A stretch of DNA of 64,000 nt from Streptomyces varsoviensis (GCF_000718635.1 NZ_JOBF01000013.1:248001-312000); one strand, 5' to 3'. Counted from the first letter of the stretch, positions 20,995 through 29,806 are shown. Made by a program: numbers and translations. The notes: a model not told the origin generated them from the letters alone.

Positions 20995-23067
20995 GTGCGC
21001 GTTGGACTGCTTACGGAGGGTGGGTACCCGTATCCGGGTGGTGCGGGGCGGCAGTGGTGCGACCGGCTCGCGCGCGGGCTCGCGGCGCACGAGTTCGAGG
21101 TCTTCGAGGTTCCTGGGGGGGCTGGGGGCGCCGGGGGCTTTGGGGGCTTTGGTGCCCGTGGGGCCGGTGGCGCCCGTGGGGCCGGTGGGGCTAGTAGGGC
21201 CGGCGGGGCGTCGTCGGTCCTCGCGGAGGCTTCACGGCCGTACGGACGGCGCGAGCGGCGCCGGTTCGCGGAGCACTTCGGGGAATTGGCGGCCGCTGTC
21301 GCGGGGGCTTCGGCCGCTGCGAGCCGGGGGGCTCCGACGGGGGCACGGGGCGGGGCTCCGAGAGGGGCTTCCGGTGGGGCTCCCGGCGGGGATACCGAGA
21401 GTCGTGGAGGGCTCGGGGGCTCGGAGGACCCCGGGGGTTCAGCGTGGCTGGCGGACCGTTTCGCCAGCGGCCTCTACGGCCTCGCCGAACTGGCCCGCGA
21501 CGCGGGCGGGCTGCCGCGCGCCCTCCGCTCGGAACAGGCCGTACGCCTCCTGGAGGCCGCCTGCCGCGCGCCGGGCGCGAGCAACCGGGCGCGCGGCGCG
21601 CGCGTCGGCGACCTGCTCGCCACCACGGCGCTCCTGGAGCGCGCCCTGCGCCCCCTCTCGCTCGACTGGTACGAGGAGGCCGGCGGTGACGGGGGGCGCT
21701 CCGGCGGCCGGGGGCTGGCCGGGGTCGACCTGTGCCACGCCACGGCCGGAGGGCCCGCCGCCCTCCCCGGACTCCTGGCCAAACGCTTCTTCGGTACGCC
21801 GCTGCTCGTCACCGAGCACGCCGTGTGGCTGCGCGGCCGCTACCTGGCTTATTGCGATCATCTCGACCGCCACGACCATGCCTGCGGGTCCGGCGGCCCG
21901 TCGCCGGCCGTGCGCTCCCTGCGCGCCGCCTTCCACGGGCTGCTGGCCGCCGAGGTGTACGCCGCCGCCGCGCTGATCACCTGCGCCGACGCGCACGCCC
22001 GGCGCTGGCAGGAGCGCGGCGGCGCGGACCGCGCCCGCGTGCGCGTCGTGCACCCCGGTCTGGGCGCGCCCTTCGCTCTTGGCGCGCCCCTCAGTCTCGA
22101 CGCGCCGCTCGGTCTTGACGCGCCGCTCGGTCTCGACGCGGCCTCTGTCGCGGACGTAGGGGAGGGCGGCGCGGACGACGACGGTCGAACTCTCCTATGG
22201 ACGGGCCTTATCGCCCCCGCCAAGGATCTCGTCGGTCTCCTGCACGCCTTCGCGCTGGTCCGCGCGGCCGAGCCGGCCGCCAGGCTGCGTCTCGTCGGCG
22301 CCGTGGCCCCGGAGCGAGGGGCGGTGGCGTACCTGGAGCGCTGCCGGGCGCTCGCCGCCGGGCTGTTCCCCGAGAAGGGCACGGTCTCCTTCGAGATGGC
22401 GGAGGGCCCGGGACCCGCGCACCCGGCCGACGCGTACGCGCAGGGCAGCGTCGCCGTCCTGTCCAGCGTCGCGGAGGGCTTCCCCTTCTCCCTCGCCGAG
22501 GCGATGTTCCACGGCCGGGCCACCGTCTCCACGGACGTCGGCGCGGTCCGCGAAGTCATCGGCGGTACGGGCCTGGTGGTCCCGCCACGCGACCCGCACG
22601 CCCTCGCCGAGTCCTGCGTCGAACTGCTGCGCGCCCCCGAGCGCCGTGCACGCCTGGGCGCGGCGGCGCGCGCCCGCGCGCAGGAGCTCTTCACCGCCGA
22701 GCGGAACACCGCGGCCTTCCACGGCATCTACCTCGAAATCGTCGCCCACTGCCCCGTGCGCGGCGCGTCCGTGGACACCGACGGCCAGCCCCTGCCCTTC
22801 GCCCGCCCCGCCGAGGCCCACGTCCCCGGCCACTGGTCGGCGGCGCCCCCTTCCTCGGGGCGCGCCGCCCGCTTCCGGCAGTGGCTCCCGGGCGGCGGTC
22901 CCGCGCCCCGGACGCGCCCGGCCACGGCCGCCGCCCCGGCGGGCCACGTGCCGGGCTGGGCCCGAGGCGCGGCCGACGGCGGCGGAGACGCGGCGGGCGC
23001 GCCCGGCCGACGACTCGCGGCCGAAGCGCTGAGCGCGCCGGCCCGCCGGCCCGAGGAGGACGCGTGA
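20995..23067 (+). CDS. GT4-family glycosyltransferase with PelF-like N-terminus
   Basis: This 690-residue protein opens MRVGLLTEGGYPYPGGAGRQ, typical of the DUF3492 N-domain of PelF-type glycosyltransferases. The C-terminal GT-B half has RLRLVGAV and the EGFPFSLAEAM box (E-x7-E), which binds a UDP-sugar. Two low-complexity inserts break the fold: a Gly/Ala-rich one (~residues 40-75 and 100-145) and APL-G/D-LDAPL repeats (~357-380). The last ~90 residues are a disordered tail. PelF polymerises GalNAc/GlcNAc in the Pel polysaccharide; a similar role here is inferred. The GTG at 20995 follows a GGGGAGGA site; the stop overlaps the next gene by 4 bp. Confidence 0.83.
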   Translation: MRVGLLTEGGYPYPGGAGRQWCDRLARGLAAHEFEVFEVPGGAGGAGGFGGFGARGAGGARGAGGASRAGGASSVLAEASRPYGRRERRRFAEHFGELAAAVAGASAAASRGAPTGARGGAPRGASGGAPGGDTESRGGLGGSEDPGGSAWLADRFASGLYGLAELARDAGGLPRALRSEQAVRLLEAACRAPGASNRARGARVGDLLATTALLERALRPLSLDWYEEAGGDGGRSGGRGLAGVDLCHATAGGPAALPGLLAKRFFGTPLLVTEHAVWLRGRYLAYCDHLDRHDHACGSGGPSPAVRSLRAAFHGLLAAEVYAAAALITCADAHARRWQERGGADRARVRVVHPGLGAPFALGAPLSLDAPLGLDAPLGLDAASVADVGEGGADDDGRTLLWTGLIAPAKDLVGLLHAFALVRAAEPAARLRLVGAVAPERGAVAYLERCRALAAGLFPEKGTVSFEMAEGPGPAHPADAYAQGSVAVLSSVAEGFPFSLAEAMFHGRATVSTDVGAVREVIGGTGLVVPPRDPHALAESCVELLRAPERRARLGAAARARAQELFTAERNTAAFHGIYLEIVAHCPVRGASVDTDGQPLPFARPAEAHVPGHWSAAPPSSGRAARFRQWLPGGGPAPRTRPATAAAPAGHVPGWARGAADGGGDAAGAPGRRLAAEALSAPARRPEEDA

Positions 23068-24452
23068 AACGCCCCCGCACGACGACCCCGGGCCGCTCGG
23101 CCGCGGAGTCCGGGCCCGCGCCCCAGTCCGTACCCACCCCGGAGAGCCGCCCCGGCGGGGCGGCCGAGGGCGCCCCGGCGGCACCGCGGGAAGCGGGGAG
23201 TCGGCCCCGTACGCGGGCGGGGGAGGCGGCCGTCGGGACCGAGCCCGGGCCCGCGACGGCTGACGCCCAAGGCGAGGTCCCAGGGCAGCCGGTACGGCCG
23301 GGACAGCCGGAACCAGGCCCGGAAGGCGCAGCCCCGCGCGTACCCGCCGACCCGGTGAAGGCGCTCATGAGCCGCCATCGCGAACTGTGCGCGCGGGCCG
23401 TCGATCCGCTGGAGATCGCCGCCGGGCTGGAGGAGCGGGGCGTGACGGACCGGACCGCCGCCGACTGCCGGCACCGGGATGTCTTCACGCTCGCCGAGGA
23501 GCTGTACGCGCGCGTGCCGCGCGAAAACGCCCCTGAAGCGGACATCGTCGCCCCGGAGCGCTCCTGTTGGGCGCGCGTGCGGAGTGCCGCCCGGAGTGCC
23601 GTGCCGTACTCGCTGCCCGGAGCGGCGTGTGCCGCGACCGTGGCGGCGCTCGCGTCCGCCGGGGCACAGGCCCCGGAAGTACGGACCGGGGTCGGCGCGT
23701 GCGGGGCCGCGGCGGTGGCGGCGGCGCTCTGGTTCTGCGCGCGCAGAGGGCGCGGCAGAGGCGCGGGCGGCGGGGTGTCGGGTCCGCTGTCCGTCGGCTG
23801 GCTGATCGGGTACGCGCTGTTCGGCGACTGGCTGCTCACCGAGGTTCTCCACGGCGGCCCGGACGCCCTCCCCACCGCCGCGCCCGCCGGTCACGACGGC
23901 GCTCCGACGGCTCTCGCCCTGGCCTTCGCCGTGCCGCCCGGCGCGTGGTGCGCCCACTGGTTCGCCGTACGGGCCCGCCGGGCGCTCGCGGGCAGCCGGG
24001 GTCTCGCGGAGTTCGCCGGGCGCGTCCGGCCGCTCCTGGCGGCGGCCGTCGCGCTGTTCCTGTGCGCGCCGGCCGTACTTCTCCCGGCGGCGCGCCTGGT
24101 CCTCGGCGAGCGGCCGTACGCCGCGTGGGGCGACCTGGCCGCCGGCGGGTCGCTCGCCGTACTCCTCTTCGCCGCCCGGCTGCTCGCGGCGCACGGCTTC
24201 GCCGGTGCCGCGGTCGCCGGCCTGGCGGCGGCCTGCTGCGTCGAGGCCCTCGCCGTGTGCGCCGTGCTGATCGCCCGGCTGCCGGGCTGCGACGCGGTCG
24301 CCCGCCCGGTCACCGCGGCCGTCACCGCCGAGGGCCCCGCGGCCGTCCCCGTCGCCGCCTGCACCGCCGCCGCCCTGGCCCTGCTGGTCCGCGCCGTCCC
24401 CGCCCTCGCCCGAGCCTCCGCCCACACCCCGTCCCGATCGGGCCGGCTGTGA
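23064..24452 (+). CDS. Multi-pass membrane protein with N-terminal helical motif
   Basis: This 462-residue protein has ~100 disordered Pro/Gly/Arg-rich residues. A conserved-looking cytoplasmic segment follows (DPVKALMSRHRELCARAVDP, then AAGLEERGVTDRTAADCRHRDVF in two parts, about 105-150). Eight or so hydrophobic helices follow up to the C-terminus. The HREL/GVTDRTAA/HRDVF motif recurs in other Streptomyces membrane proteins of unknown role. It is translationally coupled to the PelF-like glycosyltransferase (GTGA), so a polymer export or assembly partner is plausible. It is not an obvious PelG homologue, and no catalytic residues are seen. Confidence 0.75.
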   Translation: MKRPRTTTPGRSAAESGPAPQSVPTPESRPGGAAEGAPAAPREAGSRPRTRAGEAAVGTEPGPATADAQGEVPGQPVRPGQPEPGPEGAAPRVPADPVKALMSRHRELCARAVDPLEIAAGLEERGVTDRTAADCRHRDVFTLAEELYARVPRENAPEADIVAPERSCWARVRSAARSAVPYSLPGAACAATVAALASAGAQAPEVRTGVGACGAAAVAAALWFCARRGRGRGAGGGVSGPLSVGWLIGYALFGDWLLTEVLHGGPDALPTAAPAGHDGAPTALALAFAVPPGAWCAHWFAVRARRALAGSRGLAEFAGRVRPLLAAAVALFLCAPAVLLPAARLVLGERPYAAWGDLAAGGSLAVLLFAARLLAAHGFAGAAVAGLAAACCVEALAVCAVLIARLPGCDAVARPVTAAVTAEGPAAVPVAACTAAALALLVRAVPALARASAHTPSRSGRL

Positions 24453-24682
24453 CGGGCGGGGCGCGGGCGGGCCGGGCCCGCGTGCGGTGCGGGCGGGGGA
24501 GCGCGCGAACGGTGCCCCGCGCCCGTACGCCGTACGCGCGCGGGTCCTGGTGTCCGGCGGCGGCCCGATCGCCGTACGCACACAGGCCCCTTCGCCCGGC
24601 GGGGGCAGGGGCCCGCACCCGCTGGACAGGCCCCGGCTGCCCGTTCGCCGACGGCGGGCAGTGAGGCCGTCGTATCCGATCG

Positions 24683-24707
24683 CCCGGCCGGGACCGTCCC
24701 GGCCGGG
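24683..24707 (+). promoter_or_regulatory. Perfect hairpin upstream of the 28-residue ORF
   Basis: CCCGGCCGGGA pairs with TCCCGGCCGGG around a CCG loop and ends 13 nt before the GAGGAG site at 24721. It could be a terminator of the preceding gene or a leader structure. Apart from it, the 282-bp gap from 24453 shows nothing. Confidence 0.45.
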
Positions 24708-24734
24708 TGCCCACCACCTTGAGGAGCAACGCAG

Positions 24735-24821
24735 ATGACCGTTCGACCCGCCAGCAGAGTGGCGACGAGGGCCCCGGAGCCCTCCCGGCCGGCCGAGTGG
24801 GAGCGAGGGCGTGACCGATGA
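24735..24821 (+). CDS. Small coupled ORF, 28 residues
   Basis: The ORF starts ATG-ACC-GTT-CGA and encodes MTVRPASRVATRAPEPSRPA plus eight more residues. A strong GAGGAG site (24721-24726) lies 8 nt upstream, better than that of most genes here. Its TGA overlaps the ATG of the epimerase gene (ATGA), so ribosomes finishing it would start the epimerase. The peptide is Arg- and Pro-rich with no recognised family. It may be a translational-coupling leader rather than a functional protein. Confidence 0.5.
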   Translation: MTVRPASRVATRAPEPSRPAEWERGRDR

Positions 24822-25756
24822 GGGCCCTGTTGCTCGGTGCCAATGGCTACATCGGCCGGTACGTGGCCGACCGGCTGCTCGCCGATCCCGCCGTCCAGCT
24901 CACGGCGCTCGGCCGCGGCGACGACGCCGACGTCCGCTTCGACCTGTCCACGGGCAGCCCCGGCGCGCTGACCAGGTTCCTGGACGCCGTGCACCCCGGC
25001 GTCGTGATCAACTGCGCCGGTACGACGCGCGGCGGCGCGCGCGAGCTGACCCGACACAACACCGTCTCCGTCGCCACGGTCTGCGAGTCGCTGCGCCGCA
25101 GCGGCTGCGGGGCGCGCCTGGTGCAGATCGGGTGCGCCGCGGAGTACGGGCCCTCGCAGCCGGGCTCCTCGACGGCCGAGGACGCGGTGCCGCGCCCCGG
25201 CGGCCCGTACGGCGTCAGCAAGCTCGCCGGCACGGAGCTGGTGCTCGGCTCGGACCTCGACGCCGTGGTGCTGCGGGTGTTCTCGCCGGTGGGCCCCGGC
25301 ACGCCCGCCGGGTCGCCCCTGGGGCGGCTCGCGGAGGCGATGCGGCGCGCGATGCAGACCGGCGAGACCGAGCTGAAGCTCAGCGGCCTCGGCGTGCAGC
25401 GGGACTTCGTGGACGTACGGGACGTGGCCCGCGCCGTGCACGCCGCCTCCCTGTCGGCCGCGCAGGGCGTCGTCAACATCGGGACCGGCCGCGCGGTGCG
25501 GCTGCGCGACGCGGCGGCCGTGCTCGCCCGCGTGGCGGGCTTCACGGGGACGCTGCACGAGATGGACGCCCCCACCCTGCGCGGCGGCCCCGGCGATCAC
25601 CACGGCGGCGCGCCCGTCTACCCCTACCCGGACGGCTGCGGGAGCTGGCAGCAGGCGGACGTGCGCACCGCCCGCGACCGGCTCGGCTGGCGCCCGCGGA
25701 CCGCCCTGGAGGAGTCCCTCGCGGACATCTGGATGGAGGCCGCATGTCGTATTTGA
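24818..25756 (+). CDS. NAD-dependent epimerase/dehydratase (SDR)
   Basis: This 312-residue extended SDR protein has the Rossmann motif GANGYIG (7-13) and the catalytic YGVSK (~130-134). A Ser/Cys-rich stretch (IGCAAEYG) sits where the active-site Ser or Thr is expected. The C-terminal half carries RDFVDVRDVARA and GWRPRTALEESL, typical of nucleotide-sugar epimerases. It probably interconverts a UDP- or dTDP-sugar for the adjacent glycosyltransferase. The start overlaps the stop of the 28-residue ORF and its end overlaps the next gene by 13 bp, so the cluster reads as one operon. Confidence 0.87.
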   Translation: MRALLLGANGYIGRYVADRLLADPAVQLTALGRGDDADVRFDLSTGSPGALTRFLDAVHPGVVINCAGTTRGGARELTRHNTVSVATVCESLRRSGCGARLVQIGCAAEYGPSQPGSSTAEDAVPRPGGPYGVSKLAGTELVLGSDLDAVVLRVFSPVGPGTPAGSPLGRLAEAMRRAMQTGETELKLSGLGVQRDFVDVRDVARAVHAASLSAAQGVVNIGTGRAVRLRDAAAVLARVAGFTGTLHEMDAPTLRGGPGDHHGGAPVYPYPDGCGSWQQADVRTARDRLGWRPRTALEESLADIWMEAACRI

Positions 25757-26610
25757 CGCCTCGTGGGGTCGCCGCCCGGGCGCAACGGTCGGGCATGGCC
25801 CCCAGGGCGCGCATGGCCGCCCGGGGGAGCGCCTTTCCCGGGGCGGGCCCCGCCCCCGGGGCGGGGCCCGCGCGGCGGCCCGGCGCCGAGGGGCTGCGGC
25901 TCGGCGTGCCCGGGTTCGCCCACCCGCTGGTCGCGCCCGCCGAGTGGGGCGAACTGCTCAGCCCGGACGCGCCCTTGGACTGGTCCGTGCTCAACGTCGC
26001 CCAGGGCCCGGGCGCCCGCCCGGACCCGTACTGCCTGGCCGTCGCCGGGCGGCTGCGCGGCGCGGGCGTACGGGTCCTCGGCCACCTCGACGCACGCTCG
26101 GGGGAGCGGGCCTTCGGCGAACTGGTCTCGGACGCGCACCGCTTCCTGGACTGGTACAAGGTCGACGGCTTCTATCTGGAGCGCTGCCCCACGGAGCGCT
26201 CCGGCCTGCCGGAGGTGCGCCGCACGGTGGCCACCCTGCGCACGCTGCTCGACCGCCCGTACGTCGTCCTCGCCCACGGCTCGCAGCCCTTCCCCGGATA
26301 CGTGGAGAGCGGCGACCAGTTGGTGACGTTCGCCGGAGGGTGGGCCGACTACCGGTGGTCCCAGGTCGCCGAGTGGACCGCGGACTACCCGCCGGAGCGG
26401 TTCTGCCACCTCGTGCACGGCGTGCCGCGCCCGCATCTGGAGGAGGCCCTGCGCATCGCCCGCTGGCAGGGCGCGGGCACGGTCTACTTCACCGACCGGG
26501 CGCCGCGCCCGGGAGCGGTGGGCGCGGCGGGCGGGGGCGGGGCCTGGGAGGCGATGCCCGGCTACTGGGACGAGATCGTCTCGCGCATCGGACCTGGTGT
26601 CTCGGAATGA
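25744..26610 (+). CDS. Spherulin-4 / GH135-like glycosidase
   Basis: This 288-residue protein matches the spherulation-specific family 4 (spherulin 4) TIM-barrel type, whose fungal members Sph3 and Ega3 cleave N-acetyl- or de-acetylated galactosamine polymers. Family-like stretches are LRLGVPGFAHPLV, VRVLGHLDARSGER, KVDGFYLERCP (conserved acidic residues) and GTVYFTDRAP near the end. The first ~45 residues are Ala/Pro/Arg-rich and disordered, with no clear signal peptide, so secretion is uncertain. It sits with a PelF-like transferase and an epimerase, matching the polymerase-plus-hydrolase pairing of Pel and galactosaminogalactan loci. Confidence 0.75.
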   Translation: MSYLTPRGVAARAQRSGMAPRARMAARGSAFPGAGPAPGAGPARRPGAEGLRLGVPGFAHPLVAPAEWGELLSPDAPLDWSVLNVAQGPGARPDPYCLAVAGRLRGAGVRVLGHLDARSGERAFGELVSDAHRFLDWYKVDGFYLERCPTERSGLPEVRRTVATLRTLLDRPYVVLAHGSQPFPGYVESGDQLVTFAGGWADYRWSQVAEWTADYPPERFCHLVHGVPRPHLEEALRIARWQGAGTVYFTDRAPRPGAVGAAGGGGAWEAMPGYWDEIVSRIGPGVSE

Positions 26611-26641
26611 GAAGGGGCGTGGCAGTGTTACGGGGAGAAGT

Positions 26642-26659
26642 GCCCCGCGTGAGCGGGGC
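26642..26659 (+). promoter_or_regulatory. Hairpin in the moeZ leader
   Basis: GCCCCGC pairs with GCGGGGC around a GTGA loop, 30 bp before the moeZ start. There is no U-tract, so it may be a leader structure or the end of the upstream operon. Confidence 0.4.
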
Positions 26660-26689
26660 CGGTCCCGTCCACCGACCAACGGAGTCCCC

Positions 26690-27868
26690 GTGTCGCTGCC
26701 ACCCCTGGTCGAGCCGGCTGCCGAGCTCACCGTCGATGAGGTCCGCAGGTACTCGCGCCATCTGATCATCCCGGATGTCGGGATGGACGGGCAGAAGCGG
26801 CTGAAGAACGCCAAGGTGCTCTGCGTGGGCGCGGGCGGCCTCGGCTCGCCCGCCCTGATGTACCTCGCCGCGGCCGGTGTCGGCACCCTGGGCATCGTGG
26901 AGTTCGACGAGGTCGACGAGTCGAACCTGCAGCGCCAGATCATCCACAGCCAGGCCGACATCGGCCGCTCCAAGGCCGAGTCCGCCCGCGACACGGTCAA
27001 GGGCATCAACCCGTATGTGAACGTCGTTCTCCACCAGGAGCGCCTTGAGGCGGAGAACGTCATGGAGATGTTCGCCCAGTACGACCTGATCGTGGACGGC
27101 ACCGACAACTTCGCCACCCGCTATCTCGTCAACGACGCCTGCGTGCTGCTGAACAAGCCGTACGTATGGGGCTCGATCTACCGCTTCGACGGCCAGGCGT
27201 CGGTCTTCTGGTCCGAGCACGGCCCCTGCTACCGCTGCCTCTACCCGGAGCCCCCGCCCCCCGGCATGGTCCCCTCCTGCGCCGAGGGCGGCGTGCTGGG
27301 CGTGCTCTGCGCCTCCATCGGCTCCATCCAGGTCAACGAGGCCATCAAGCTGCTCGCCGGCATCGGTGAGCCGCTGGTCGGCCGGCTGATGATCTACGAC
27401 GCCCTGGAGATGAGCTACCGCCAGGTCAAGGTCCGCAAGGACCCCGACTGCGCGGTCTGCGGCGAGAACGCGACCGTCACCGAGCTGATCGACTACGAGG
27501 CGTTCTGCGGCGTCGTGAGCGAGGAGGCCCAGGAGGCCGCGGCCGGTTCCACGATCACGCCCAAGCAGCTCAAGGAGTGGCTGGACGAGGGCGAGAACGT
27601 CGAGGTCATCGACGTCCGCGAGCCGAACGAGTACGAGATCGTCTCGATCCCGGGCGCCAAGCTGATCCCCAAGAACGAGTTCCTGATGGGCACCGCCCTC
27701 CAGGACCTGCCGCAGGACAAGAAGATCGTCTTGCATTGCAAGACGGGTGTCCGCTCCGCGGAAGTCCTCGCGGTCCTGAAGTCCGCGGGCTTCTCGGACG
27801 CGGTCCACGTCGGCGGCGGCGTCATCGGCTGGGTCAACCAGATCGAGCCGGAGAAGCCGGTCTACTGA
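26690..27868 (+). CDS. moeZ: MoeZ: adenylyltransferase/sulfurtransferase
   Basis: This 392-residue protein has an N-terminal ThiF/E1-like domain and a C-terminal rhodanese domain. It adenylates the C-terminal Gly of sulfur-carrier proteins and transfers sulfur to make the thiocarboxylate, serving molybdopterin, thiamin-type and secondary-metabolite pathways. Visible are the nucleotide loop GAGGLGSPA (~47-55), the catalytic E1 Cys region (SCAEGGVLG), zinc Cys pairs (CYRC, CAVC) and the rhodanese active loop CKTGVRS with its Cys (~351). The GTG at 26690 has GGAG 5 nt upstream. A long perfect terminator follows. Several sulfur pathways usually share this single enzyme in Streptomyces. Confidence 0.96.
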   Translation: MSLPPLVEPAAELTVDEVRRYSRHLIIPDVGMDGQKRLKNAKVLCVGAGGLGSPALMYLAAAGVGTLGIVEFDEVDESNLQRQIIHSQADIGRSKAESARDTVKGINPYVNVVLHQERLEAENVMEMFAQYDLIVDGTDNFATRYLVNDACVLLNKPYVWGSIYRFDGQASVFWSEHGPCYRCLYPEPPPPGMVPSCAEGGVLGVLCASIGSIQVNEAIKLLAGIGEPLVGRLMIYDALEMSYRQVKVRKDPDCAVCGENATVTELIDYEAFCGVVSEEAQEAAAGSTITPKQLKEWLDEGENVEVIDVREPNEYEIVSIPGAKLIPKNEFLMGTALQDLPQDKKIVLHCKTGVRSAEVLAVLKSAGFSDAVHVGGGVIGWVNQIEPEKPVY

Positions 27869-27895
27869 CCCGCCCGACGCGTTCGCGTGGCACAC

Positions 27896-27930
27896 GGGGC
27901 CCGCTCGCCCGGAGAAGGCGAGCGGGCCCC
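27896..27930. terminator. Bidirectional terminator between moeZ and the Tap-like gene
   Basis: GGGGCCCGCTCGCC pairs over 14 bp with GGCGAGCGGGCCCC around a 7-nt loop, between two convergent genes. Confidence 0.92.
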
Positions 27931-27951
27931 GCCGCTGTGCTCCCGCGGCCG

Positions 27952-29592
27952 CTACGAGCAGGTCTTGCCGTTCTCGGGGACCTTGGAGTCGAGCAGGTAG
28001 GCGTTGACCGTCCGCGTCATGCAGCCGTTGCCGCTGTTGTACGCGCCGTGGCCCTCGCCCTTGTACGTGACCTCGACGCCCACGCCCTCGCCCAGCTCGC
28101 GGGCCATCCGCCCGGCGCCCTCGTACGGGGTGGCCGGGTCGCCCGTGTTGCCGACGACGAGGATCGGGGCCGAGCCCGCCGCCCGTACCTCCGGGGTCTT
28201 CCAGCGGCCCTCGACGGGCCAGCCGGCGCAGTTCAGCAGCGACCAGGCGGAGGACTCGCCGAAGACCGGCGACGCCGCGCGGAACCTCGCCAGCCACGCC
28301 TGCACGTCGTTGGCGTCGTAGCGCTGCCGGGCGTCGGCGCAGGTGATCGCTCGGTTCGCGGCCTGGAGGTTGCTGTAGTGGCCGTCGCGGTCGCGCCCGG
28401 AGAGCGAGTCGGAGAGCAGTTGCAGGTAGTTGCCGCTGCCCAGGCTCATGGCCTCCTGGAGGCCGCGGGTGAGGTACTGCCAGGTCTCCTTGGAGTACAG
28501 CGCGGACGCGATCCCGTTGACGGCCTGGTCCTGGGTCAGCTTGCGGCCGTCCCGGGTGGGCAGCGGCGCGGAGTCGATCTTCTTCAGCAGTGCGGTGATC
28601 CGCTTGGTGCCCTCCTCGGGGCCGCCGCCGACCGGGCAGCCCGTGACGTTCTCCGCGCAGTCCCGCATGTAGTCCTCCAGCGCGCGCTGGAACCCCTTGG
28701 CCTGGTTGAGGTCGCCCTGGAGCGGGTCCTGCGTGGGGTCGACGACGGCGTCGAGCACCGTGTGGCCGACCCGCTCGGGGAACAAGTGGGCGTAGACGCC
28801 GCCCAGTTCGGTGCCGTAGGAGATGCCGAAGTAGTGCAGCTTCTCGTCGCCCAGCGCCTGGCGGAGGACGTCCAGGTCGCGGGCGGCGCTCGTGGTGTCC
28901 ACGTGCCCGAGGACCTTCCCGGAGTTCTTCCGGCACGCGTCCACGTACGCCTTGTTGGCGGCCAGCGCCGCCTTCAGCTCGTCATCGTCGTCCGGGGTGG
29001 CGTCCACGGCGTTCGACGCGTCGATCTCCTTGTCGCCCAGGCATCGGACGCCCGCGCTCGCGCCGACGCCCCGCGGGTCGAAGCTGACGAGGTCGTAACG
29101 GGCGCGCAGGGCCTCGTAGTCGCCGGCGAAGCCGGGCAGCGTCGCCACGCCCGAGCCGCCGGGCCCGCCGAAGTTGAAGACGAGCGAACCGGCGCGGGAG
29201 GCGCCCTTGCGGGCCTTCGCGCGGATCAGGGCGAGGTCGATCGTGGGCCCGCTCGGCTTCGCGTAGTCCAGCGGCACCTTGAGCGTGGAGCACTCCCACC
29301 GGGTGCCGTCGGCGAGCGGCTCCGGGGCCTTCCCGGTGCCGCCCTGCGCGGTGCTGGGGGCGTCGCAGCCGTGCCAGCTCAGCCGCTGCGCGCCCGCGCC
29401 CGAACCGCCCGTGGGGGCGGCCGCGGACGCCGTGCCGGGCTTCTCGCCCCCGGTGGCCCCGGCGGCCTTGCCGTCACCGCCGTCGCCGCTGCACGCCGTG
29501 GCGGCGAGGGCCACCGCGAGGGCCGTGGCCGCCAGCGTCCGGGCCGGGCGCCTCGGCCGGGTCCGGGGTCGGGTCCGTATGGGGCTCCGCAT
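27952..29592 (-). CDS. Secreted Tap-like alpha/beta hydrolase (tripeptidyl-aminopeptidase type), copy 1
   Basis: This 546-residue exported hydrolase has an Arg-rich n-region, a hydrophobic core and a lipobox-like LAATAC at ~29-34. Catalytic features are the oxyanion GGPGGSG (~138-144), the nucleophile GISYGTELG (~246-254), the catalytic Asp region NTGDPATPY and the His in KGEGHGAY (~510). Family members such as SlpD/SlpE and Tap of Streptomyces remove tripeptides from secreted proteins. Six or more Cys suggest disulfides. The ATG at 29592 has GGAG upstream on the minus strand. A paralogue about 60% alike by eye lies at 31064-32578. Confidence 0.9.
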   Translation of the reverse strand: MRSPIRTRPRTRPRRPARTLAATALAVALAATACSGDGGDGKAAGATGGEKPGTASAAAPTGGSGAGAQRLSWHGCDAPSTAQGGTGKAPEPLADGTRWECSTLKVPLDYAKPSGPTIDLALIRAKARKGASRAGSLVFNFGGPGGSGVATLPGFAGDYEALRARYDLVSFDPRGVGASAGVRCLGDKEIDASNAVDATPDDDDELKAALAANKAYVDACRKNSGKVLGHVDTTSAARDLDVLRQALGDEKLHYFGISYGTELGGVYAHLFPERVGHTVLDAVVDPTQDPLQGDLNQAKGFQRALEDYMRDCAENVTGCPVGGGPEEGTKRITALLKKIDSAPLPTRDGRKLTQDQAVNGIASALYSKETWQYLTRGLQEAMSLGSGNYLQLLSDSLSGRDRDGHYSNLQAANRAITCADARQRYDANDVQAWLARFRAASPVFGESSAWSLLNCAGWPVEGRWKTPEVRAAGSAPILVVGNTGDPATPYEGAGRMARELGEGVGVEVTYKGEGHGAYNSGNGCMTRTVNAYLLDSKVPENGKTCS

Positions 29593-29606
29593 GGTCCGTC
29601 AGTCTC

Positions 29607-29653
29607 CTGCCTGCCTGTCCGACAGGCTCGAAGTCTTCGGATTTGCGAGCCTG
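29607..29653 (-). promoter_or_regulatory. Inverted repeats in the leader of the Tap-like gene
   Basis: AGGCTCG (about 29623-29629) pairs with CGAGCCT (about 29646-29652), and a CCTGTC/GACAGG palindrome overlaps it on the start-codon side. They lie within 65 bp of the start codon, so they may be an operator or a 5'-UTR stem. Confidence 0.35.
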
Positions 29654-29806
29654 TGACCGGAGGATGCCATATGACCGGGCGCGCGAACCCGTCCGGTGCG
29701 TGAACTGGCCGCCATCTACGCCGCCGCACCGCCATCCGCGCCGCCGCCCGTCGGCGCGGCACGACCCGGCACCGCCCGGCGTCCCCGTCGGTGCCCGGCG
29801 TCCCTG

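Noticed and set aside
23064..24452. Assignment of the membrane protein as PelG
   Set aside because: Helix count and the N-terminal HREL/GVTDRTAA motif do not match what I know of PelG; left as unknown.
24453..24682. Additional gene between the membrane protein and the 28-residue ORF
   Set aside because: Open frames here are short, Arg/Pro-rich and lack ribosome sites.
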